Shown one piece after another: positions 1 to 6,033 of a stretch of 11,171 nt of DNA. The notes under the pieces were generated by a model that was given only the letters and a program-made list of their open reading frames with translations, did not search any database and had not been told where the DNA came from. Source of the stretch: Planctomycetaceae bacterium (GTDB lineage: Bacteria; Planctomycetota; Planctomycetia; Pirellulales; Pirellulaceae). Every line of letters begins with the position of its first letter. The stretch's first letter is position 1. The translations under genes were made by a program, and so were the position numbers. The stretch lies in the NCBI GenBank assembly GCA_022614795.1, contig JAKEHX010000700.1, positions 1 through 11,171 on the forward strand, written 5' to 3'.

Positions 1-40
1 CACAAAAGTTTTCACAACCACCCTGTTGGTATCCTGGTCA

Positions 41-65
41 CTTTCCGCAAACGCATTGCGGAAAG
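41..65 (-). terminator. Perfect hairpin downstream of tRNA-Ser
   Basis: Positions 41-50 (CTTTCCGCAA) and 56-65 (TTGCGGAAAG) are exact reverse complements, giving a 10-bp stem with a 5-base loop. It begins 30 bases past the 3' end of the minus-strand tRNA, where a terminator or 3'-processing boundary would be expected. The bases that follow on the minus strand are not a U-run, so it is not a canonical intrinsic terminator. It could equally stabilise the 3' end of the precursor or act in Rho-dependent termination. Confidence 0.4.
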
Positions 66-95
66 GCACTTAGCAAAATCCCTGCGTGCAAATAG

Positions 96-184
96 CGGAG
101 AGGACAGGATTCGAACCTGCGGAAGACGGTTAAGTCTTCACCGGTTTAGCAAACCGGCGCTTTCGACCACTCAGCCACCTCTCC
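96..184 (-). tRNA. tRNA-Ser(GCU)
   Basis: Read on the minus strand, this 89-base gene folds as a class II tRNA. The acceptor arms GGAGAGG (184-178) and CCTCTCC (103-97) pair perfectly. The anticodon stem CCGGTTT..AAACCGG frames the anticodon GCT, which reads AGC/AGU serine codons. A long variable arm is formed by GAAGAC..GTCTTC, and the T arm contains GGTTCGAATCC. The discriminator base is G (complement of position 96), as expected for tRNA-Ser. CCA is not encoded; the bases after the discriminator read CTA, so CCA must be added enzymatically. No strong promoter is obvious upstream (plus-strand positions above 184). Confidence 0.97.
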
Positions 185-364
185 AGGCGTGCGTCCGGCC
201 GCGGGCAAGCTGGCCCAAGGCGGGTCGCGTCTAGGTCACACGAAATTCTGTCCCAACGGGCCGCTCGGTTCAAGGGCGGCTACCCTGGCCGCTTGGCAGG
301 GTCGATTCGAGCCGGCAAATGAGCCGGTTTGGCGTATATTTACTCCACCTACCACTGACCACGC

Positions 365-368
365 GGAG
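365..368 (+). promoter_or_regulatory. Ribosome binding site that sets the M28 peptidase start
   Basis: GGAG lies 6 bases before the ATG at 375. It supports that start over the far upstream in-frame GTG at 189, which would begin only 5 bases from the tRNA and put 62 non-signal residues ahead of a clear signal peptide. Confidence 0.6.
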
Positions 369-374
369 CCGCTA

Positions 375-1928
375 ATGACTGAGATGCACACCTTGAGGGC
401 TTGGTTCGCGCCGGTTTGTTTGATTGTGCTGGTTGTGCCGCCCACTTCATTGACGGCGGCTGAGCGGGCCGAGGTCATGGCGGCCCTCAACTCGATCACC
501 AGGGACGAGGTTCAGCAGCTCGTCGATACGCTGGCGGACGACAGCTTCGAGGGGCGCGAAGCGGGCAGCCGCGGCGGCCGGGCGGCCGGCAACCTGCTCA
601 TGAAAGAGTTCGAAAAGCTGGAACTTAAGCCGGCAGGCGAAGGGCAGACCTATTTTCAGGGATTTCGCGGCTCGTCGCGAAACATCCTGGGCCTGCTTCA
701 GGGGAGTGATCCAGCCCTGGCGCAGGAGATTGTCGTCCTTTGCGCACACTACGACCACGTCGGCTACGGACGGGCGACCAACAGCTTCGGGCCGATCGGC
801 TACATCCATAACGGCGCCGACGACAACGCCAGCGGCGTGAGCGCCGTGCTGGAAATCGCCGAGGCGCTGCGGCAATTGCCGGCTCCGCCGCGGCGATCGA
901 TCCTCTTCGCCTACTGGGATGCCGAGGAACAGGGCCTGCTCGGCTCGCAGCACTGGCTCGCGACGCCGACGCTCGACCGGGCGCGAATCGTCGCCGCCCT
1001 GAACCTGGACATGGTGGGCCGCCTGCGCGACTCGCGGCTGGAGGTGTTTGGCACGCGGTCGGCTCCCAACTTGCGGCGAATCGTCAGCGCGGCCAACCGC
1101 GAGTCCAATCTCGACATCGATTTCAGCTGGCTGATGAAGTCGGACAGCGATCACTGGCCGTTCTTCTCGCGGTCGATACCCACGATCATGTTCCACACCC
1201 GGCTGCACGGCGATTATCACCGCCCCAGCGACGACGCCCACACGGTCAATGCCGCGGGGATCGAAAGCGTTACCCGCGTCGCCCTGCTGACGGTCCTGGA
1301 ACTGGCCGAGCGTCCGCAGATAGGCAAGTTCCGCGATGCGTCTCGGCGCGAACATCAAGGAACGCGAGCCTGGCTCGAACAGCCGGTCGCGCCGCAGTCG
1401 CCCCGCTATGGCATTCCGTTCAATGTTGACGGCCAGCCGCCGCGGTTTGTGCTCTCGGGCGTGACGCCGGGCTCGCCGGCCGAGAAAGCGGGGCTGCGGG
1501 CGGGCGATCGGTTGGTCGCCTTTCAAGGGACGCCGATCGCCGACGAGAAATGGTTCCGGCTGGCGCTTCTGGCCGCAGAAGGCCAGACGGCGTTCACGGT
1601 CGAGCGGGCCGGCGAGGCCAGGCCGCTCGTGATCACGGTCAAGCCGGCCGGGCCGCCGATTCGGGTTGGCATCACCTGGCGGTCCGACGACGCCGAGCCG
1701 GGAACGGTGCTGCTCACGCAGGTGGTGTACGGCTCGCCGGCGCATGTCGCGGGGCTGGAGATTCGGGACCGGATTTATGCCGTCAATGGCCAAACGTTCG
1801 CCGACGAAGGCCAATTCACCCGCCTGATCACGACCCTGCCCGGGCCGCTGGCGCTGGAGTTCGAGCGGCAGGGGCGGATCAAAACTGCCACGCTGGAAGT
1901 GCTCAAGCCCGCGGCAGCGACGCCGTAG
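375..1928 (+). CDS. Exported M28-family zinc peptidase with two C-terminal PDZ domains
   Basis: A 517-residue protein. The N-terminus has a hydrophobic stretch at about residues 9-22 followed by small residues, so it reads as a Sec signal peptide; the enzyme probably acts in the periplasm or outside the cell. The M28 domain spans about residues 45-315. It shows the expected dizinc site: His125 in HYDH, Asp149 in GADDNASG, the pair Glu184-Glu185 in WDAEEQG (general base and zinc ligand), Asp212 in NLDMVG and His282 in DYHRPSDD. M28 enzymes are aminopeptidases or carboxypeptidases; the exact substrate cannot be told here. Two PDZ domains follow (about 346-425 and 428-512), each with an 'SPA..AGL..D.....NG/QG' core. 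They probably bind protein C-termini and tether or gate the peptidase. The start at 375 is chosen from the GGAG at 365-368 and the signal peptide. Two microprotein genes follow 33 bases later on the same strand, so co-transcription is likely. The family call is firm; the substrate is unknown. Confidence 0.93.
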   Translation: MTEMHTLRAWFAPVCLIVLVVPPTSLTAAERAEVMAALNSITRDEVQQLVDTLADDSFEGREAGSRGGRAAGNLLMKEFEKLELKPAGEGQTYFQGFRGSSRNILGLLQGSDPALAQEIVVLCAHYDHVGYGRATNSFGPIGYIHNGADDNASGVSAVLEIAEALRQLPAPPRRSILFAYWDAEEQGLLGSQHWLATPTLDRARIVAALNLDMVGRLRDSRLEVFGTRSAPNLRRIVSAANRESNLDIDFSWLMKSDSDHWPFFSRSIPTIMFHTRLHGDYHRPSDDAHTVNAAGIESVTRVALLTVLELAERPQIGKFRDASRREHQGTRAWLEQPVAPQSPRYGIPFNVDGQPPRFVLSGVTPGSPAEKAGLRAGDRLVAFQGTPIADEKWFRLALLAAEGQTAFTVERAGEARPLVITVKPAGPPIRVGITWRSDDAEPGTVLLTQVVYGSPAHVAGLEIRDRIYAVNGQTFADEGQFTRLITTLPGPLALEFERQGRIKTATLEVLKPAAATP

Positions 1929-1961
1929 CCGGGATGGTTAATCGAACGCTGGAGCCGATTC

Positions 1962-2111
1962 ATGACGCAAATCGCCATGCAGATTGCCGGCTGGATTGCC
2001 GCAATCGGCTTTTTCGCCTTCTTCTATTGGTACATGTGCAAGCGCCAAGCGGCGGATGCGCGACGGCGCGGCGAGCATGCGGGCGGACCCCACGCGGACT
2101 ACGTGGAGTAA
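1962..2111 (+). CDS. Single-span membrane microprotein, tandem copy 1
   Basis: A 49-residue protein not recognised as any named family. Residues 5-25 form one hydrophobic span rich in Ile, Ala and aromatic residues (GFFAFFYWYM). A Cys and a very basic segment follow (KRQAADARRRG, about 27-37), then the tail GEHAGGPHADYVE. By the positive-inside rule this suggests a C-terminus in the cytoplasm. GGAG at 1951-1954 lies 7 bases before the ATG. The gene starts 33 bases after the M28 peptidase stop and is followed at once by a diverged second copy with which it shares 25 of 35 aligned residues. Duplication with the protein sequence kept, plus a good ribosome site, argues that it is a real gene despite its size. 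It could be a small subunit or regulator of a membrane complex; nothing in the sequence says which. Confidence 0.72.
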   Translation: MTQIAMQIAGWIAAIGFFAFFYWYMCKRQAADARRRGEHAGGPHADYVE

Positions 2112-2238
2112 ATTGATGCAATTGGTGGTTGAGATCGGCGCGTGGATTGCCGTCGTCGCCTTTTTCGTCTTCTTCTATTGGTACATGTGCCAGCGCCAAG
2201 CTGCCGATCCAGGAAGCAGGGGCGAACATGCCGGCGGA
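1983..2238 (+). repeat. Tandem duplication of the microprotein gene, period 151 bp
   Basis: Positions 1983-2087 align with 2134-2238 at an offset of 151 bases. The core includes a 22-base identical stretch (2018-2039 and 2169-2190) that encodes the end of the membrane span and the Cys. Flanking third-codon positions have diverged while the amino acids are kept, so the duplication is not recent. Confidence 0.8.
2105..2108 (+). promoter_or_regulatory. Ribosome binding site embedded in the end of the upstream microprotein gene
   Basis: GGAG here is part of the last two sense codons of copy 1 (GTG GAG, 2103-2108) and sits 7 bases before the ATG of copy 2. The stop codon TAA (2109-2111) and start ATG (2116) are 4 bases apart, so ribosomes finishing copy 1 are well placed to start copy 2. 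Copy 1 has the same GGAG-N7-ATG arrangement. Confidence 0.65.
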
Positions 2239-2262
2239 TTACAGCGACTGCGTCATCGTTAA
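2116..2262 (+). CDS. Single-span membrane microprotein, tandem copy 2
   Basis: A 48-residue paralogue of the preceding microprotein. Its hydrophobic span is at about residues 3-24 (IAVVAFFVFFYWYM), followed by Cys, then RQAAD and RGEHAGG as in copy 1. From there it ends differently, in LQRLRHR. The DNA lacks 11 bases that copy 1 has between two GCGGA repeats, which shifts the reading frame for the last seven codons. The family is unknown. Translation is probably coupled to copy 1 (stop to start 4 bases, Shine-Dalgarno GGAG at 2105-2108). It may form a pair with copy 1, or be a decaying duplicate with a damaged C-terminus; the well-kept membrane span favours function. Confidence 0.68.
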   Translation: MQLVVEIGAWIAVVAFFVFFYWYMCQRQAADPGSRGEHAGGLQRLRHR

Positions 2263-2449
2263 CTGCACAGTGACGAGCACGGGCAAGCATCAGTTTTGTA
2301 GGTGAGTCGTTGGGCCGCTAGTAGCGGCCGATGCCACCGCGCAGTTGCAGCACGTCGCCGGGCGCGTCGGCATCCGCACGCACTTTTACCTCGCCCCTCC
2401 CAGCTGGACCGCCTGGTACGACGATTACCGGGCTGTGCTGCTGCGATAA
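2228..2449 (+). pseudogene. Open frame interrupted by one UGA; possible gene remnant
   Basis: In the frame of the ATG at 2228, 25 codons (MPADYSDCVIVNC...FCR) run to a UGA at 2303-2305. After it the same frame stays open for 47 more codons to TAA at 2447-2449. The downstream part has strongly GC-biased third positions and a protein-like ending (THFYLAPPSWTAWYDDY, then RAVLLR), but no start codon of its own. An AGGGG at 2218-2222 sits 5 bases before the ATG. The start overlaps the end of microprotein copy 2. The most likely reading is a gene fragment inactivated by a nonsense change or deletion. A short real 25-aa peptide, or UGA recoding, are less likely. I do not recognise the family. Confidence 0.3.
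2313..2329 (+). repeat. Perfect GC-rich hairpin 7 bases after the UGA
   Basis: GGCCGCT (2313-2319) and AGCGGCC (2323-2329) are exact reverse complements around the 3-base loop AGT. No T-run follows on either side, so it is not a canonical intrinsic terminator. It lies between the rightward microprotein genes and the leftward GH5-like gene, and could still help end either transcript. Confidence 0.5.
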
Positions 2450-2499
2450 GAATTAGCACGGCTGAGGACTTACCGTCGGAATATCGGAGAGCACGCTGG

Positions 2500-3594
2500 T
2501 CATCGTTCGCCGATCATCTGCGGGCCGATGTCTTTGAAGAGGTCTACCCAGGAGAGCCAAATTGCGTTTTGGATCGTGGCCTTGCCCGTCTTCTTCAGCT
2601 CGGCCAGTTCCGCGGGGGATTCGTCCGGCCAATGGCCGATCCAGCCGTGGGCGAATTCGCGACTCTTGAGCAGGAAATCTCGCTCGTCGTCGGCGCCGCA
2701 GCTCAAGGGGAAGGTTTCGCCAATGACGATCGGCTTACCCCAGTCGAACTTCTGGAGCAGCTTGATCTCGTCATCCACCTTGCCTGCCTTGGGATACAGG
2801 TGCGGCGAGACGAAATCGAGTTGCTCGGCAGCGGCCTTGTACGCGCCGGGGAACGGCAGCATTCCCATCGTGACGAGGTGCGTCTGGTCGTGCTTGCGGA
2901 TGGCGGCGACCATACGCCGCGTCCACTCGCGGAAGATGTCATCGCCCTTGCGCTCGCCGGGATCGAGGCTAAGCCGTTGGCAGAATTCGACATCGCCCAT
3001 CCGGCCCGTGTACCACCCGTCGGCAGGCTTGCCAGCCGCGGCAGGCTCGTTGACCAGGTCGTAGGCGAAGATGGCTGGGCTCTCGGCGCAGGTCTGAGCG
3101 ATCGTTTCCCAGAAAAAGGCCTGTGCCTTCCACCGCTCTTGCTCTTCCAGCGAATCGTACCATTCCGCGCGATCCTTGATCTTGTAGCAGGCCAGGCCGG
3201 TGATCTTGAGATGGATGCCCGACTTCTCGGCGATCTTAATGAGCTTGCGGAGCTGCGCAAGCGCCTGCGGATCGGCCTTGTTCGGACCGGTCAGGATGCG
3301 CGGCAATTCGGGATGAATCCGAGCCACCGTCGTGCCGGCGGCTTTCATCTCGGCGAACTCACGCTCGACGCGCTCCGGGTCCTTGGCCAACCGCTCCAAG
3401 ATATCGACCGAGGCGTAGTTGTGGCCCCAGGGAACGTAGCGATTACCGGAAGGAGACAGGGCAAAGCCTTTTTTGTCGGAGGCGATTTTCACCGTCTCCA
3501 TGTCCGCCGCCCACGCCCCGTGCGCGACCAGCACTAAGACAAACAGAAGTGAGGCATATATCAAACACTGGGTCGCTCGACACATTATTGTCAT
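2500..3594 (-). CDS. Exported GH5-like glycoside hydrolase (cellulase family, clan GH-A)
   Basis: A 364-residue protein with a signal peptide: hydrophobic residues 11-27 and a probable AWA-A cleavage near residue 29. The rest reads as a TIM-barrel clan GH-A enzyme. It has ARIH at 91-94, the acid/base motif YDLVNEP with Glu183, SPHLYP with His265 and Tyr267, and the strand-7 nucleophile motif VIGETF with Glu293. Such retaining enzymes cut beta-linked glucans, mannans or related polysaccharides; the substrate is not readable here. The length is normal for a single catalytic domain with no carbohydrate-binding module. The ATG at 3594 is chosen because it starts the signal peptide; the nearest GGAG is 12 bases upstream, which is far. 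ATG at 3585 is an alternative. A 9-bp inverted repeat lies just upstream (3613-3648). Its 3' end faces the rightward microprotein genes. Confidence 0.85.
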   Translation of the reverse strand: MTIMCRATQCLIYASLLFVLVLVAHGAWAADMETVKIASDKKGFALSPSGNRYVPWGHNYASVDILERLAKDPERVEREFAEMKAAGTTVARIHPELPRILTGPNKADPQALAQLRKLIKIAEKSGIHLKITGLACYKIKDRAEWYDSLEEQERWKAQAFFWETIAQTCAESPAIFAYDLVNEPAAAGKPADGWYTGRMGDVEFCQRLSLDPGERKGDDIFREWTRRMVAAIRKHDQTHLVTMGMLPFPGAYKAAAEQLDFVSPHLYPKAGKVDDEIKLLQKFDWGKPIVIGETFPLSCGADDERDFLLKSREFAHGWIGHWPDESPAELAELKKTGKATIQNAIWLSWVDLFKDIGPQMIGER

Positions 3595-3612
3595 ACGAGT
3601 ATTGATCTCCAG

Positions 3613-3648
3613 GTGTCGCGAATCTGCGTCTGTGACTCATCGCGACAC
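3613..3648 (-). promoter_or_regulatory. Inverted repeat upstream of the GH5-like gene
   Basis: GTGTCGCGA (3613-3621) and TCGCGACAC (3640-3648) are exact reverse complements separated by 18 bases. The repeat begins 19 bases upstream of the GH5-like start codon. Each arm contains the palindrome TCGCGA, which occurs once more at 3767-3772 just after the end of the next gene. It could be an operator for a dimeric repressor, a leader-RNA hairpin controlling GH5 translation, or a terminator for the upstream leftward gene. There is no T-run to favour the last. Confidence 0.4.
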
Positions 3649-3781
3649 ACCAACGACAGAAACCCACCAAGGCGTCTTCCCGATGGAGTAGACACCACGC
3701 ATTGAGCCCTGTCGCTCGACGAGGCATTTCTCGATGCACAGGGAGCGAGTCTCCTGCGTAGATCCTTCGCGATGGATTTAC

Positions 3782-5086
3782 TTACGGCTTTGGTTGTGCG
3801 CCTGCTTCGGGCAGCCGCACCATCAGCGATTGCTGCGTCTGGCCATCCGCAAAATGGATCAGGGCTGGCGAGGTGTCCTTGGTCAGGTTTGCCAGTCCCG
3901 TCTCCATGACGGGGCGCTGCTGACCGGCGATTGTCCAGGCGACCCGTTGCGATTTTTTGTCGGCCATTCCTTCCAGCGTGTCCACCTTGCCCGTGGCCGT
4001 ATTCTTCAAAGTGCCCGAAATGACGGCTTGTTTGCTGATCGCCAGCTGCATGTACAGCGTCGGCTCGGCACCCGAAGCCTGGCCGTCCTGGGTGAGGGCA
4101 AACACTCCCAGCGGGAGCCATTCGCCCTTCTCGGGCGCGGCGGTCGGCGCTGTCGTGGCAATCGCCGCGGCCTGCTCCGCATATTCGGCCGTGGTCGCGA
4201 CCGGCTGATCGCCGTAATAGACCTGGCCGTCAGCGTAGTACACGTTCTCGCCATAGCTATACGGTATTGCTTCTTCCGAGTAGCCGCACCAGCTTCCGAC
4301 CGAGCCGTAGGTGGCCCAGGCGAAAGGCCGAGTAACAGCGAAGGCCGCCCAGCCCGGATTCTCCTCCCAGAAGCTGCCTGGATTGTTCTGCTCATACTGA
4401 TTGCGAATCTCGTCGTGCCGCTGCTGGCGGTCACCTTGCCGCTGCTCGCGATTCTCGATCCGGGCAGGTTGATTCTGCGCCAAATTCTGACGGGCCGTGC
4501 CGGGACGCGCGGCGGCGGCGGCGGCTGCGCCTGGACGCTCAACGCCGGCCCCAACCTCGCCAGGACGCGCGGCGGCGGCGGCGGCAGCGGCGGGGCGGTC
4601 CACACCCCCGCCAGCGCCTTGCTGGAGAAAATCGGCCGCGGCATTGCCAGGTCGCGCGGCCGCTGCGGCTCCCGCGCCAGCACCAGGGACATCAAGGAAA
4701 TTGTTCACCTGGCCAGCCGAGGGACGGCCGCCTGCCGCGACATTAGCGGCGCCGGGACGAGCGCCGGGAGCGCCCGCCGCGGGACGAGCACCAGCGGCCG
4801 GACGGGCACCAGCAGCCGGCGCGCTGGGCCGAGCGCTGGCCACTGGAGCGCTGGGGCGAGCGGCTGGGGTACTGGGCCGGGCTGCGGGGCTGGGCCGGGC
4901 CGCGGCAGTGGGAGCACGTCCAGCCGACGGCGAGAATCCGCCACCGCCGCCGCCGGCTCGGGCGCCACCGCCACCGCCACCGCCGCCTCGCCCACCGCCG
5001 CCTCCGCCTCCGCGGGCGTGGATTTCGAATTGCACTAATAGGATAACGAGACCCACAACCAGTAAAATGACCGCTACGCGTTTCAT
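3782..5086 (-). CDS. Secreted Ala/Gly/Pro-rich low-complexity protein with a conserved C-terminal domain
   Basis: A 434-residue protein. Residues 4-20 are a hydrophobic signal sequence or anchor. Directly after it come three Gly runs (about 26-50) and an Ala/Arg/Pro/Gly/Ser-rich stretch to about residue 200. That stretch contains repeated ARPSAP, ARPAAG and A-run-RPG units. A charged Gln/Arg-rich linker follows (about 204-236), then a Trp/Tyr-rich segment (PGSFWEENPGW, WATYGSVGSWCGY, YGENVYYADGQVYYGD; 236-293). The last part (about 320-428) reads as a compact beta-rich domain. This layout matches planctomycete proteins often labelled 'mu-protocadherin, cell-surface protein', a name that carries no functional meaning. 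The likely place is the cell surface or periplasm, perhaps in the envelope matrix. No clear Shine-Dalgarno precedes the ATG at 5086. The SnoaL-like gene lies 53 bases upstream on the same strand, so they may share a transcript. Confidence 0.85.
   Translation of the reverse strand: MKRVAVILLVVGLVILLVQFEIHARGGGGGGGRGGGGGGGGARAGGGGGGFSPSAGRAPTAAARPSPAARPSTPAARPSAPVASARPSAPAAGARPAAGARPAAGAPGARPGAANVAAGGRPSAGQVNNFLDVPGAGAGAAAAARPGNAAADFLQQGAGGGVDRPAAAAAAAARPGEVGAGVERPGAAAAAAARPGTARQNLAQNQPARIENREQRQGDRQQRHDEIRNQYEQNNPGSFWEENPGWAAFAVTRPFAWATYGSVGSWCGYSEEAIPYSYGENVYYADGQVYYGDQPVATTAEYAEQAAAIATTAPTAAPEKGEWLPLGVFALTQDGQASGAEPTLYMQLAISKQAVISGTLKNTATGKVDTLEGMADKKSQRVAWTIAGQQRPVMETGLANLTKDTSPALIHFADGQTQQSLMVRLPEAGAQPKP
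4499..4606 (-). repeat. In-gene 60-bp tandem repeat encoding GV(D/E)RP-polyAla-RPG
   Basis: Residues 161-176 and 181-196 of the low-complexity protein are near identical (two substitutions) with a 20-residue period. On the DNA, 4501-4525 matches 4561-4585 at 24 of 25 positions. The repeat is mostly GCC/GGC-type codons and is prone to slippage, so copy number may vary between strains. Confidence 0.75.
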
Positions 5087-5139
5087 GATCGCACCAGTAC
5101 GAAAGGAGTATTTGTGGATGGTTTGAAGGGAAGACCGGC

Positions 5140-6033
5140 TTAGCGGCGAACGATCAGGATTTCATCGATGCTGGGCAACAATTCACTCCCCGCGGTCCGA
5201 TCGATCGTCTGCCAGGTGAAGGAGTCATCATCCACCTGCTTCATCGTATTGACCATGGTGGCGGCGCGGCCGTCGGGCAGAACGCCGCGATTGCGGATGA
5301 ACCAGCGCTGGCCGCGGTGCTCCCAGGTCGCCTCGGCAAACGTGCCATTGGAGTCGAACGTCCAGGACCGGATCTTCTTGGCCGCCGGATCCCAGCCGAT
5401 TACCTGCATCCCGGAAAAATCGCTTTGGCCGTCGATCGAAACCTTGAACGCCCGAGTGAGGAAGTTCTTGTTTTTCGTCCAGCTGCAGTCGAGCTCCACG
5501 TTGGCTTTCTCCGAATCGTCCGTCCAATGGCCGACCATCCATTCGAGCGCCTTGAGCTTCTCGTAGTTCGTGGCAATCGCCTCTTTCGACTTGTCGGTCA
5601 CGCGATCGAGCAGCCATTTCCCCTCGCGCCTGACATTGACGGCCGAGTATTCGATCTCATCCGGCTCGGCACCCGGAGCGAGCATCGTGGCGGTGCCCTG
5701 CTCAATGGCCACGTTAGGCGAGACGAACTGGACCGACGCTACGTTCACGTCGAGCTTCAGCCCTGGCTGCTCCTTGAATAGCGCTGCAAATTGTTCGGCG
5801 ATGGCTGCCCGCCCGACGACCTCCTCGCCGGTGGTGCGGCTCTGATAGACGGCATCGGGCGACCAGTGGCCGGCCAAGGCCTGAGCATCCTGCTTGTTGA
5901 ACGCCTCCACATAGGAAGCGGCCGCCTTGCGAATGGCGGCTTCATTGGCGGCCTGGTCGCCGGGCTCTTGGCCCAGCAATGAACTCGAAAGGGCCACGGC
6001 GCAGCAAAACAGACACAGAATGACGCGTCGCAT
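5140..6033 (-). CDS. Exported SnoaL/NTF2-like protein (SgcJ/EcaC type) with extra C-terminal domain
   Basis: A 297-residue protein. Residues 1-21 are a signal peptide (RR, then a hydrophobic stretch with two Cys and Ser). Residues about 28-148 are an NTF2-like/SnoaL-like fold: the start EAAIRKAAASYVEAFNKQD, HWSPDAVY, GRAAIAEQF and the strand VNVRREGKWLLDRV are all typical. This class often carries annotations such as 'SgcJ/EcaC family oxidoreductase', but the fold alone does not give a reaction. Residues about 155-297 form a second beta-rich domain (EWMVGHWTDDS, WDPAAKKIRSWTFDSNG, WFIRNRGVLPDGR), resembling lipocalin-like or DUF1579-type domains. It might bind a small ligand, which is inferred only. 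The ATG at 6033 is chosen over the longer open frame to 6342 because AGGAG (6043-6047) sits 9 bases ahead and the signal peptide begins there. It lies 53 bases upstream of the Ala/Gly/Pro-rich gene. Confidence 0.87.
   Translation of the reverse strand: MRRVILCLFCCAVALSSSLLGQEPGDQAANEAAIRKAAASYVEAFNKQDAQALAGHWSPDAVYQSRTTGEEVVGRAAIAEQFAALFKEQPGLKLDVNVASVQFVSPNVAIEQGTATMLAPGAEPDEIEYSAVNVRREGKWLLDRVTDKSKEAIATNYEKLKALEWMVGHWTDDSEKANVELDCSWTKNKNFLTRAFKVSIDGQSDFSGMQVIGWDPAAKKIRSWTFDSNGTFAEATWEHRGQRWFIRNRGVLPDGRAATMVNTMKQVDDDSFTWQTIDRTAGSELLPSIDEILIVRR

Noticed and set aside
70..153. TTAGCAAA present both in the tRNA anticodon loop (146-153) and in the trailer (70-77), as a possible att duplication
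   Set aside because: Eight bases is too short to support an integration site, and no integrase or foreign segment is present.
189..374. N-terminal extension of the M28 peptidase from GTG at 189
   Set aside because: It would start 5 bases from the tRNA and place 62 residues in front of a normal signal peptide; GGAG before the ATG at 375 is the better start.
828..854. TEV-protease-like YFQG in the M28 protein (residues 93-96; the motif itself lies near 651-662)
   Set aside because: The required Glu at P6 is a Gly, and the motif belongs to normal M28 sequence; chance resemblance.
447..1814. 455-codon open frame opposite the M28 peptidase
   Set aside because: Register shadow of a gene with all zinc ligands visible on the plus strand.
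2302..3537. 411-codon plus-strand frame opposite the GH5-like gene, starting GTG at 2302
   Set aside because: Register shadow; the minus strand carries a signal peptide and both catalytic glutamates.
3734..5038. 434-codon open frame on the plus strand opposite the Ala/Gly/Pro-rich gene
   Set aside because: It is in exact codon register with the real minus-strand gene. It stays open because TTA, CTA and TCA codons are rare in this GC-rich genome. Its product is an Arg/Gly/Ser mix with no recognisable domain.
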